Positions 54,718 to 64,000 of a stretch of 64,000 nt of DNA are shown piece by piece (positions within the stretch are counted from its first letter, which is position 1; every line of letters begins with the position of its first letter). The stretch is from Deroplatys truncata (lineage: Eukaryota; Arthropoda; Insecta; Mantodea; Mantidae). The notes beneath the pieces are model-generated. The model saw nothing but the letters and a program-made list of their open reading frames with translations. It searched no databases and was not told the origin of the DNA. Position numbers and translations under genes: made by a program. Location of the stretch: contig CM060978.1 of assembly GCA_030765065.1 (NCBI GenBank), forward strand, positions 59,672,421-59,736,420, given 5' to 3'.

Positions 54718-55750
54718 AAAATCAGTGCAATTATAAAACTAATAACATGAAAGATTTTGAAAAAATAAAATGTATACCATTTGTTCTTTCTGGTATTAAA
54801 AAAGATAATTTTATCTCCATTAATTTGTGTGCTAGAATATTTTCAAGTATAGACGAATACTTTTTTCTGCCTCTGTATACCTCACAGTGGGTGCATATTC
54901 ATATTATTGCTATCAAAATGAACCACATAGGTACCTTTATACAGAAGTGATTGTTCCCGCAGAAATTGCGCTGCGGTTTCTCATCCAACTACTTTACCCT
55001 TCCCTTTTTTAATTCGCCATGTAAATAGGGGTGGACAAGGCGATCAATTAATTCGAACAGCCATTAGCGTGCCATTGTTGCCAGCAGGTGGTACCTGGAT
55101 TATGTGGAACGGCACATCTGCGCTTTCTCTCTGCAGGCCATTTCCGACAGGGATTTAGGGCTACAGTGCAACTGCTTTAGTGCCAGCGCATTACTGCTGC
55201 TTTGTTTTGGGGGCTTTAGATCCATTCCCGGGACGGTCACAAACCATTCAAAACTTGGACTTGCATTCATGAGTTTCTTGCGTGTTACAAGTGGTTTCGT
55301 AAAGTGAGGCATTTGACTGGCAAGGAAGAAAAGTAGTCCAATTTGATGCCGCGAAGAGAAGGGAATTATCAACATTAGTAGCACTAGTGCTGAGTTTTAT
55401 GGCAATTTAATTGAGGTTAACGAATGCTTCTTTTCATGATAATCATCTCGAGACCGAAGATAATCATAAGAAAAACTTATTATGAACTTACCATGTTTGT
55501 TAGTCCTGTAGAATGGAAGCAATCTCTTTATCGCTAACTGAGCCGTCAATTTTATAATTTCTTTACGTACAGAATTTTGAAAACTGGTTCCACACCATAC
55601 TTTTGCTCTTCTTTGTTTTATGGTGTTAAATTATCTACAGCTGCTTTTATATTACCAACATTTTGACTTGCAAAGCAAGTCATTTTAAGTTGTTATTATT
55701 GAAATCACAGCCTACGTGATCTAACTCACTGTATTCATACAAATTAAACA
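54718..55750. other. Unassigned DNA
   Basis: 54950-55420 is GC-richer and free of the repeats seen elsewhere in the window; the 94-codon minus frame at 55100-55384 and the 67-codon plus frame opposite it have no recognised domain. The rest is AT-rich. Confidence 0.3.
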
Positions 55751-56587
55751 AAACACTCACGACTTTCTCTACTCTTGTACAAACTATTTTTCCAAACGCT
55801 TATTCTCCATTTACTTCATGTTAATAGAGATAAACATTTCCAGAAACTATCGTATTGCTAATTTTCTGTAGATGCAAGGGCTGTATGGTATGTTTTAAGC
55901 GATAGTCAAATATTTTAAGAGCTGGTTGCTATGTGGCGCATTCCAGTCTCTTTGAATGTCCAGGACATAAAAAAAATGAATAACGAATTCCCATTTGAGA
56001 AAAAGTATAAGTATTGGAAAATTTAAGGTAATAACAAGCAATATCTCGAAAATGGTTTACTCAACAACCAAAAATGTATATGACATAAATTGTGTATTTT
56101 AACTAGGTTTTTTTGTAGTAAAATTTTGTCTATCTTTTATGGTTTACCAGTTATGCAAAAGTCGTTCACAATGAAGAATACTTTTGGAGACGTTCCCAGA
56201 AAATTCAACATATACATTTTATTTGTCATAAAAATATCTTAAATATATGATATTTTAATCAAAGTCGTTAGAGCCATTTTTGAGAAAACTAAAATTTTCG
56301 AAAAATGTTCCATGTAAAGAGAATCTGGGGTGGAGAAATTTTCTTGAAAACCTTCATGTCGCATCTCTGGAAAATACTGAACCTAAATACCAAGTTTGGT
56401 GTTTATCTGACTGTTCGTTTCTGAGTTATGCTATTCACAGACACAGACAGACATACACACACACGGACATGTTTCCAAAAATTCCTTTTTTGGGGCCTCA
56501 AAACATATGATTCCGGTGAAATCTTGGTATCGAATTTTTGGGTGGAATACAATACTTCCCCTACTTACTATACGTAGTAGAGAAAGT
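55751..56587 (+). mobile_element. Hel-A copy, 5' tip slightly truncated
   Basis: From ACACTCACGACTTTCTCTAC (missing about 12 bases) to CTACTTACTATACGTAGTAG and AGAAAGT. The CA tract is short (about 56437-56464). Confidence 0.75.
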
Positions 56588-56667
56588 AAATAAAATAACA
56601 AAGAATATCTCCACAAACACAATGTATCTGACTTAAGAATTACGCATAGAACATTCCACAATAAAAA

Positions 56668-57367
56668 TCTAATACATTGCATTCACAAGAATTTCTCTAC
56701 CTTCTATCGTCTATTGTTGTGTATACAAATTATATTTACGAAAGCTTTTTCCTATCTACTTCATTTTAATTTAAACCTTTCCGGACATAAGTTACGTTAC
56801 ACATCTCATTATAAATACAAATGGAAGAGCGATAACCAAATGTTCAAGTACTGGACGCTGTACGCTGTCCTAAAGTTCCATGCAATAGCGACAAATAGCT
56901 GAAAATCGACAGGGCTTAGAAGAAAGACTAAGTATTGAACAATTCGAACTATTAATAACGGATATCTTGGAAATCGCATACCATAAATAAATTATGTATT
57001 TGAAACAAATTGTGTGTTTTAAATAGATCTACATTTCTTGTGCAGTACATTTTCACCTGCCGCTTAGCGTTTATCAGTTATACAAGAATATAAAAAATTC
57101 CTTCTCAATGAAGAAGCCTTCATAGCCTATTCCCAAAAAATTCAAGAATATACATTTTATTTTTCATGCGAATATCTTCAGCACATGGCATTTTAATCAA
57201 AATCGTTAGAGCGATTTTTTAGAAAGGAAAACAATTCGAAAAAATCCTTCATGTAAAGGGTAGTTTGGGGGGGGGGATTTTCATGAAAATCTTTATGTCG
57301 CATTTTTGGAAGATACTGACTTGAAATGCCATGTTTGATGTTTATCCGACTTTTCGTTTTTAAGCTG

Positions 57368-57433
<66 letters not shown>

Positions 57434-57492
57434 AGCAGGCGGGTGTGGTATACAATAACTTCTATACCTGTTATGCACCTGGTAGAGAAAGT
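56668..57492 (+). repeat. Older Hel-A copy with very long CA tract
   Basis: Old-subfamily copy from TCTAATACATTGCATTCACA to ACCTGTTATGCACCTGGTAG and AGAAAGT. The CA run covers about 57369-57428 and has replaced part of the usual 3' segment. Confidence 0.65.
57369..57428. repeat. (CA)n microsatellite, about 29 units
   Basis: The longest pure CA run in the window, at the family microsatellite position of an otherwise old Hel-A copy. Confidence 0.95.
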
Positions 57493-57499
57493 AAACGTA

Positions 57500-58338
57500 A
57501 TCTGATGTCTTGCATTCAAATGGCATTCTCAACTACTGTTCCACAACTATTCTTACAAAAGTTTACTCTTCTGCATACTTCTTAATACTCACATGTTTAC
57601 ACGTTTCATTGTAGGTATAAAAACGAGAAGGTGAAGCGATAAATGACTTTGAAATGGCCTGGAAATTCCAAGTATTTTGCATGAGCTGAAAAACCGAGTA
57701 ACAACTGACCACTTGGAAAATAATATAAGTAACTATTTTCAAATTCAAACCAACAACAAAGAATATCTTGCAAAAGGTTAACAACACAAAACGTTTATTT
57801 TACAAACTGTGTGCTTTAAAGAGATCAACACTTTTGTGCAGTAAAAATTTGTATGGAGAAGTCATCCTGAATGAAGAGGACTTTACACTATTTCTTTCCA
57901 TAAAATTCAAAATATATTACTTGTCATATAAATATGTTTAACACAAGGTATTATAAGAAAAATTTGATAACGATATTTCACCAGAAATACACGTTTTTAT
58001 GGTCCTTGAATAAAACAAATTAAAATGTTTAGAAAAAGGCCTGTGTGTGTGAATCTGTTTGTTTCTATGCCAATCTCTCTCTTTGTGTGGGTGGTGTGTG
58101 AACAGCATAACTCAAAAACCAAATTTTATATTCAATTTAGCATTTTCCAAAAATTTTCGATAAAAATTTTCCTACCCAAAACTAAATTTTACATGGAAAC
58201 ATTATAATTTCTTTAGTTTCTCAAAAATAAATATTGCTTTGGATTAGAATACGTATGTTTAAGATATTAACATAGCTAACATAACGTGTATCTTGAATTT
58301 TCTGAGAATAGCCAGTGAAGTCCTGTTCATGAGTTCTA
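57500..58338. repeat. Old Hel-A fragments, both orientations
   Basis: 57500-57950 is an old plus-strand 5' part (TCTGATGTCTTGCATTCAAA). 57955-58338 is an old minus-strand part (GATATTTCACCAGAAATACA, AGTGAAGTCCTGTTCATGAG) and is interrupted by the DD41D transposon. It appears to resume after 59603. Confidence 0.5.
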
Positions 58339-58340
58339 TA

Positions 58341-59600
58341 GGGTCTTCCAACAAGAGAGTCCTATATTTGAACTTAAATAAAACACGTTCTATAAATGTT
58401 AGAGTTTTATTTATTTTTTTTCATTTTGGAACATAATTAATGACATTACGTGTGGAAGAGAACACCAGTAAAGTGACCGCCGCGACTTCGTTGTTGTTGC
58501 ACGTATACGGTTGACCCAAATTTCAATGGCAGAAGAACGTAAATTGGGTCCAACTTCACGAATAACATGCGCGATGTTATTGATAAGATCATTTACTGTT
58601 TCTGGCTTGTTGACATACCTAAACTCGAGATTTAACATAACCCCACAAGAAGTAATCCAACGGCGTTAAATCACATGACCTCGGGGGCCAGTTAACATCA
58701 CCACCACGGGAAATGATGAAACCTCTGAACTTATCCTTCAAAAGATCGATTGCTTCGAGAGCAGCATGACATGTGGCACCATCTTGCTGGAACCAGATGT
58801 TTCCGAGATCCATACCATCCAATTGAGGCCAAAAATAATCCCTTATAAGAGCCCGGTATCTTTCTCCATTGACAGTTGGAGCTTCTCCATCTTCATCTTG
58901 GTAAAAACATGGACCAATGATTCCACCATACCAAAATCCACAGTACACAGTAACATTTTGGGGATGAAGTGGTCGTTCTTGAATCTGCATTGGATTGTAA
59001 TTGCTCCAATAGCGGCAATCCATCCAAAAGTGGGCTTCGTCTCTGAAGATGATTTTTCGACAAAAATCCGAGTCAGCTTCCAATTGCTGCATAGTCGAGT
59101 TAGCGAATACACGGCGCAACCTATGGTCATTGGGGTTTAGTTCTTGAGTTAACACCATTTTGTAAGCGTGAAACTTCAAGTTCAGATGTAGAATTCGCCA
59201 AGTTGTGATCGACGAAAGCCCCAATTCTTGTGTTCGACAAGCAATTGATTTGTTTCCGTTCCCGCGTACACTCTGACGAACGGCGCCTATGTTTTCGTTG
59301 GAGCGATTACGTCGATTATGTACAGGCGTTCTTTGATCGCTGATAGAACCACTTCTTTAAAATTTATCGTTCAAACGCCGAATCTTTCTCTCGCAGGGAC
59401 GATTATGCACACCGTAAACTTCACGCAATACACGGAAGGTTTGGCGAATAGATGATCCATTTTGATAATAAATTTTCACAATATCTACGCGTTGCTGAAT
59501 GCCGTAACGTTCCATGGCTATTTTTCAATAACAACTGTAACCACATGAAAAAATGACTACTATCACATGTTAAAGATAAGACAATATTGTTGAACGACCC
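58341..59600 (-). mobile_element. DD41D (rosa-like) mariner transposon, both ends present
   Basis: A 1,260-bp element bounded by TA (58339-58340, 59601-59602). The ends begin GGGTCTTCCAACAA and GGGTCGTTCAACAA, giving TIRs of about 14 bp with two mismatches. It carries one transposase gene on the minus strand that fills most of its length. All components of a small Tc1/mariner-superfamily transposon are here, so only the two gene lesions described in the next entry stop it from being autonomous. Confidence 0.85.
58420..59514 (-). pseudogene. DD41D transposase, two lesions only
   Basis: The start ATG is at 59512-59514 (MERYGIQQRVDIVKIYYQNG). The order is an N-terminal HTH, a second HTH region (ACRTQELGLSSITTWRIL), first Asp in IIFRDEAHFWMD, second Asp in WFQQDGATCHAA, third in RSCDLTPLDYFLWGYV, then the C-terminal helix region (AEIEIW-type residues SSAIEIWVNRI). 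Between the second and third Asp lie 41 residues, which defines the DD41D group. Lesions: a TAA at about residue 51 (after RRLNDKF) and a frame change at about 58620 after VKSRV, consistent with a 4-bp insertion. Reading frames on both sides of the lesions are otherwise open. Confidence 0.85.
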
Positions 59601-59602
59601 TA

Positions 59603-60795
59603 TCTATAATTTTCTATAAACCTTACAGACGACAAAAGCTGGCTAGGCAAATAATGTAAACTTTTTTAAAACAAATTTCGTATTTCGAATTACCTTAGGC
59701 GTCATCCATTTCCAATATATTGTTATTGAAAGATACAGCAACAGGGTTTTTAAAAGTTGACCAGTAGCTACTCATTGGCTAAACAATAGGTCAAGATCTT
59801 TTCACCAATTTCTTGAATAATAAGTTTGACTCTCCTATTCTTTCGGTTGGCGTACCTGCTTACTATACCACGAGCTTTTAAAACATCTGATGTAACGCTT
59901 TGCACCTTTCCTTTTCACTTTATGTAATGACAGATTAACGGAAGAATTGGCTGAGGTCTTCCCGCAAATTACATGTATCCTTGGTCGTCCTCAGTCCAAC
60001 GCGAAAAAATTTTTGTAACACCCAATTCACTATGTCATTTGCGGATTCATTGCAGATCGCTATTGGTCTAAATGTTTTAAGACATAAGCTTATTGTTGAT
60101 AATTCACATAGCGAATATGCAGAGTGTTTTCGCACATGAACTGAACTGACATGAAGATCCTAGATGGAGAACTTGGGAGTTTTAAAAGTGATTTCAGAGG
60201 GAAAACATTCGTTACCCAAGGGAAGGGATGTTTGCAAGTTACAAAAGATTTCACAATTGTCAGGACCACCAAATAACCTCTACAATGAGTCTTTTATACT
60301 CTAAAAATACCTCAGGACTTTAGCTTCACCTCAAAGCAGGGAGTTTGTGAAAGGTACACAGCATTCATACAAGTCCAAGCTTGAGTTGGTTGTAATGGCA
60401 ACCAGACGTAAACCGTGCGGCTGAATATTCCAGAGCCAAGAGTACTTGCACCAAACCTCTTTATCTGCTGATGGACATTGCGGTTTTCCCAATTCGCTCA
60501 TTTGCAATCCATTTTCCTTATTCCCTGCTACTGTCGCGGTAACATTTCGGACTGGGCGATTTTCATTATTAAAGTAGGATTCCTAAAATTATATCGTTCT
60601 ATATTAGTATGTGTGAATATAAAATGTTTGAAATAGAAATACAATTATATACAAATGCATCTAGTTATAAAATAGCTGAAGTGACCCTTAACTAGCTTCA
60701 CCTGAAGAACTGCCCCCCGCATTTCACTATGGTTTCAGCCTCATGCACCCCTCCTGTACCTAAATACAACATCTTTATAAGAATAGCGTGGAGAA
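59603..60795. other. Old Hel-A trace, then unassigned DNA
   Basis: 59603-59900 retains Hel-A words of the older subfamily. 59930-60790 shows none of the repeat families and no credible gene. A GC-richer patch lies at 60380-60560. Confidence 0.3.
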
Positions 60796-60808
60796 GAGAT
60801 ATAAAAAA

Positions 60809-61740
60809 CTTATGCATTACACTCACATGGCTTTCTCTACTCTTGTACAAATTATTTTTACAAACTCTTATTCTCCATCTATTTCATATAAATCGAGATA
60901 ACCATTTGTAGAAACGATCTTTTGACATGCAAAGAGAATTACATTTTACACATAACGACCAGTTCTAAAAATATTTGACTATCACTTAAAGCGTACTATG
61001 TTCCCCTTGTTTTGTATTTGCAAGGGCAATATAGAAATACAGTAAACTTTAAGCATAGACATACATATCTCTTAATAGCTCGTTGCTATGTGCAGCACCA
61101 TTCTCTTTTCTACAGATTAATACTCTTTGCATATCCAATACAAGAAATCAATAACGAAATCCCATTTGAGAAAATTATTGAAAAATCCAAGGGAATAACA
61201 AGCAATATCTCGAAAATGGTTCACTCAACAAAAAAATGTATATGACATAAATTGTGTATTTTAACGCGATCTACATATTTTGTGTAGTAAAATTTTGTCT
61301 ATCCTTTATGGTTTACCACTTATGCAAAAGTCGTTCACAATGAAGAATACTTTTGGAGACATTCCCAGAAAATTCAAGATATACATTTTATTTGTTATAA
61401 AATATCTTAAACATATGATATTTTAATAAAAATCGTTTGAGCCATTTTTGATAAAATTAAAATTTTCAAAAAATGTTCCATGTAAATGGTAATCTGAGGT
61501 TGGGAGATTTTCTTGAAAACCTTCGTGTCGCATCTCTGGAAGATACCTAAATACGAAGTTTGGTGTTTATCCGTCTGTTCGTTTTTGAGTTATGCTGTTC
61601 ACAGACACACACACACTGATATGTTTCCAAAAATGCCTTTTTTTGGATTGAGGGGGTCTCAAAACATATATTTCCGGTGAAATGTTGCTATCGAATTTTT
61701 GTGTGGAATACAATACTTCCCCTACTTACTACACGTAGTA
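60809..61740 (+). mobile_element. Hel-A copy with subfamily insertion, joined head-to-head to another copy
   Basis: From CTTATGCATTACACTCACAT to CTTCCCCTACTTACTACACG. It carries the extra block TTGTATTTGCAAGGGCAATA found also near 29220. The CA tract is short (61604-61615). Its hairpin is shared with the following minus-strand copy. Confidence 0.7.
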
Positions 61741-62515
61741 GGGGAAGTACTGCATTCCACCATTTTCACCAGAAATTCACGTTTTGAGGCCCCAAAAAGC
61801 ATTTTTAGAAAAATGCCGATGTCACTCTGTGTGTCAGTTTGTCATTGTGACTATAAACAGCATAACTCAAAAACTTGGTATATAGCTTCAGTACATGCCA
61901 AGGATGCAACACTTTGATTTCCAACATAATCCACCCACCCTCAACTACCGTTTAAATGGAACATTTTTTCAAATGTTTTATTTTCTAGAAGATGGCTCTA
62001 ACATTTTGGCTAAAATAACATATATTAAAGATATTTACAAGACAAATAATATTACATTTTGAATTTTCTCTGAATAGTCTGTGAGAATGTCTCTTCGGAA
62101 GGGAATTTTATGATCTTGTGAAAGTGGAAAACGTACTGCAGAAAAGATGTGCATATCTTTAAAGCACCAATTTATTTCAAATAACGTTTTCGTGGCATCA
62201 GCCATTTCCGAGATATCGGTTATTAATGGTTCTATTTGTTCAATGCTTGCTTTTTCATTAATTTTAAGTCCCATCAATTTTAAGTAGTTTCTGGTGAAAG
62301 CATGGGAACAGTATAGAATTTTAAGGCCAATGTATGCGTCCAGTTCTTAAACATTTGACTATCGCTGTTCTTTGTATCCTAACTAAATATGTAATGTAGC
62401 TATTCTGCAAATACTTAGCTTGACTGAAATAAAATAGAAAAATAAACTTTCCTACGAATAATTTATGTACCACTAATGAAGGATAGAGGGTAAATAAAGT
62501 TATGTGAAATTAATA
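61736..62515 (-). repeat. Older Hel-A copy sharing its hairpin with the previous one
   Basis: Starts ACGTAGTAGGGGAAGTACTG and follows the old subfamily to GGATAGAGGGTAAATAAAGTTATG and ACACGAGATT. The joint 61720-61751 is a single palindrome, CTTCCCCTACTTACTACACG answered by GTAGTAGGGGAAG. Confidence 0.65.
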
Positions 62516-62664
62516 CACGAGATTCGTAATTTAAAAGCGTGAATTATTTCCCAATCTTGTAACAACCCATACGTTCTTATACTTTTAATTTTTGAGTTCA
62601 GATGGTTTCGATTCTGAAGGTAAATCCGGTGTTTTAATGACGTTTTATTCTGTTTTTCTTTCAG
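62516..62664 (+). other. Intron-like lead-in with a strong 3' splice site
   Basis: Ends in TTATTCTGTTTTTCTTTCAG (62645-62664), a long pyrimidine tract and AG, in DNA without recognised repeats. Confidence 0.3.
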
Positions 62665-62744
62665 CGAAGAGTACTCTACAAGGGACGAACATAACAAGAA
62701 AATATTTGTCTGTGCAAAGCCGCGCTTCGAACGGGTACTTCGAG
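62665..62744 (+). CDS. Candidate internal exon, unknown gene
   Basis: 80 bp between TTTCTTTCAG and a donor-like GAG|GTTAGA. In the phase left by the candidate exon at 45922-46016 it reads EEYSTRDEHNKKIFVCAKPR and FERVLR without a stop. A second frame (TNITRKYLSVQSRASNGYFE, to 62832) is also open. I recognise neither product. Support is limited to splice-like borders and absence of repeats, so chance is possible. Confidence 0.25.
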
Positions 62745-63177
62745 GTTAGAGATTCTATCAAATACGTGCGCCAAATACAAAACATTGTGGGTAATGTCTG
62801 GCGCAGTCAATACCTTCTCTACCATCAACACTAACAGGAGAAGAAGGAGAAACAAAAACCTAACGTTTTTACAACTTCCCTTGCCTTCTTGTAACAATAT
62901 CAGTTTGAAGGTGACGAATTCTGGAACCAATTTTTTGAACTACGACACTGAAACAGTGCACTTAAAAATGTTGCTAGAAGAATCACCTCTACCTGCCGAC
63001 TTTTACGTTTGCCGGTAGAATTTTTTACAACTTTACAGCTGTGGATCACATTTTTACAGTTTTTATGGACTGATTTAAACTACTGCGGACTTTCACCACG
63101 CACTTTTTATTTATTTACTCCTTCAACAGGTTATTAGCCCAATTACAGAAAGGTTGGACAAACAAGAAAAATACATA
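62745..63177 (+). other. Non-repeat DNA, further open frames
   Basis: A 77-codon frame (62785-63018) reads RRRRRNKNLTFLQLPLPSCN and ends EESPLPADFYVCR. It overlaps the second frame described for the candidate exon, so a frameshifted coding remnant is possible. 63020-63177 shows nothing else. Confidence 0.25.
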
Positions 63178-63179
63178 CG

Positions 63180-64000
63180 AGGGCTGTCCCAGAAGTACAC
63201 GAAAAATGTATAAAAAAGCATCTTTATTTCTCTACATAGTCTCCTTTCAGCTCGATACACTGTTCCTAGCGATGTTCAATAGCTTCGATACCTTGTTTAT
63301 AGTGAGAACCGTCGAGTTCTGCAAAATAGCCATCAAACTCCATCTCTTCTCTGTTGGCAAATCTTTTACCACCAAGCCATTTCTTCAACTTTGGAAACAG
63401 AAAATAATCAGAGTGGGCTTGGTTTGGTGAATAGGGTGCATGAGGAAGCAATTCGAACTTTAACTCGTTGATTTTGGCCATAGTGATAATGGATGTATGA
63501 ACTGGTGCATTGTCTCGATGAAACAGACATTTCCTTTCCACTGAATGCAGCTGTTTTTGCTTGATTTCATCATTCAAACGCTGCAATAAGTTTGCGCAAT
63601 ACTCATCATTGATTGCTTTTCCTTTTTGAAGACAATCAATGAAAATTATCCCACGCGCGTCCCATAAAACTTACGCCATGACCTTGCGTGAGGATGGAAC
63701 TGTCTTCTCCTTCTTTGGAGCCGAATCTCCCTTTTCAATCTACTGTTTTGACTGTTCCTTCGTCTTAGGTGTGAAGTGATTGACCCACGTTTCATCCATG
63801 GTTATGAATCGACACAAAAACTCGGCTTTTTTGCAGCGAAACATACGCGGCACTCATCTTGCGCACAACATTCTTATGTCCAAATTTTCAATCAGTATGC
63901 GATGTACAGCACTTTTTGAAGTGCCTACGATGCCTGCTAGCTCGCGCACTTGCTGTCGACGGTCATCCAATTCCATTTTGTGGATTTTTTTCACAATTTC
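63180..64000 (-). pseudogene. Mariner 4 (DD34D), runs off the window edge
   Basis: The terminal repeat GAGGGCTGTCCCAGAAGTAC starts just after TA at 63178, almost identical to the end of mariner 1. Minus-strand coding reads, from the window edge, EIVKKIHKMELDDRRQQVRE, LAGIVGTSKSAVHRIL, FITMDETWVNHF (first Asp), FHRDNAPVHTS (second), then YSPNQAHSDYFLFPKL (third), with 34 residues between second and third, and a C-terminus EGMEFDGYFAELDGS-like. Defects: a stop in ARWVPR, loss of about 25 residues before the first Asp, two more stops, and a changed third-Asp box (NQAH for DLAP). The 5' end lies outside the window. Confidence 0.85.

Noticed and set aside
58766..59140. A 124-codon plus-strand ORF.
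   Set aside because: It is antisense to the DD41D transposase gene, which has all catalytic motifs on the minus strand.
1..64000. A CRISPR array or other direct-repeat defence array among the many repeats.
   Set aside because: The repeats are long, dispersed, in both orientations, and without regular spacers. The setting is eukaryotic.

Overview
The window looks like repeat-dominated, AT-rich nuclear DNA of an arthropod, most likely an insect. The evidence is mariner, Tc1 and DD41D-type transposases, several tRNA-headed SINEs, two different LINE reverse-transcriptase remnants, dense CA/TG microsatellites, and the absence of any long intact host gene. The proposed order (polyneopteran-like, such as cockroach, stick insect or termite) rests only on a remembered resemblance of the SINE bodies and is weak. 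There are no operons, CRISPR arrays, rRNA genes or bacterial features. Mobile elements, mostly dead and often nested, fill well over half of the window.

The commonest element, called Hel-A here, is a 0.82-0.93 kb non-coding repeat present in about 40 full or partial copies on both strands. Strand is given in the sense that starts TCTGATGTGTTACACTCACA and ends with the hairpin CTACTTACTATACGTAGTAG plus AGAAAGT. Each copy has a 12-bp subterminal inverted repeat (ACTTTCTCTACT / AGTAGAGAAAGT), a variable CA tract about 200 bp before the 3' end, a hairpin at the 3' end, and A-rich flanks without a target duplication. This is the architecture of non-autonomous Helentron/HINE elements such as Drosophila DINE-1. 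Older, divergent copies of the same family form the background between younger ones.

TIR-B is a second dispersed family of about 0.94 kb with seven copies. It has short terminal inverted repeats (TTGARGMAGTATTKTT), paired CCAAT motifs and no coding capacity. tRNA-headed SINEs fall into four groups called C, D, E and G. Several have clear target duplications, and some share 3' bodies under different heads.

Layout: 0-7.1 kb nested Hel-A and TIR-B; 7.1-10.3 kb sparse single-copy-looking DNA with small repeats; 11.4-13.9 kb three Tc1/mariner-superfamily elements in a row; 14-29.8 kb Hel-A interleaved with SINEs, TIR-B and a mariner scrap; 29.8-32.3 kb SINE-E copies and plain DNA; 32.3-37.1 kb nested Hel-A, a LINE split by a SINE, and a Tc1 copy; 37.1-41.8 kb SINE-G, SINE-C, TIR-B and a transposase N-terminus; 41.8-44.7 kb Hel-A; 44.7-48.2 kb plain DNA with one exon-like acidic ORF and a LINE remnant; 48.2-58.3 kb Hel-A, a solo LTR and SINEs; 58.3-59.6 kb a nearly intact DD41D transposon; 59.6-63.2 kb Hel-A and a second exon-like segment; 63.2-64 kb a mariner running off the right edge.

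Host coding evidence is thin. There are four exon-like segments (about 45.92, 62.66 and 19.5 kb on the plus strand, 51.9 kb on the minus strand) with plausible splice or polyadenylation signals but no recognised homology. The window could lie in introns or intergenic space of a large genome. The most notable content is the Hel-A family and the insertion history that can be read from its nested copies.
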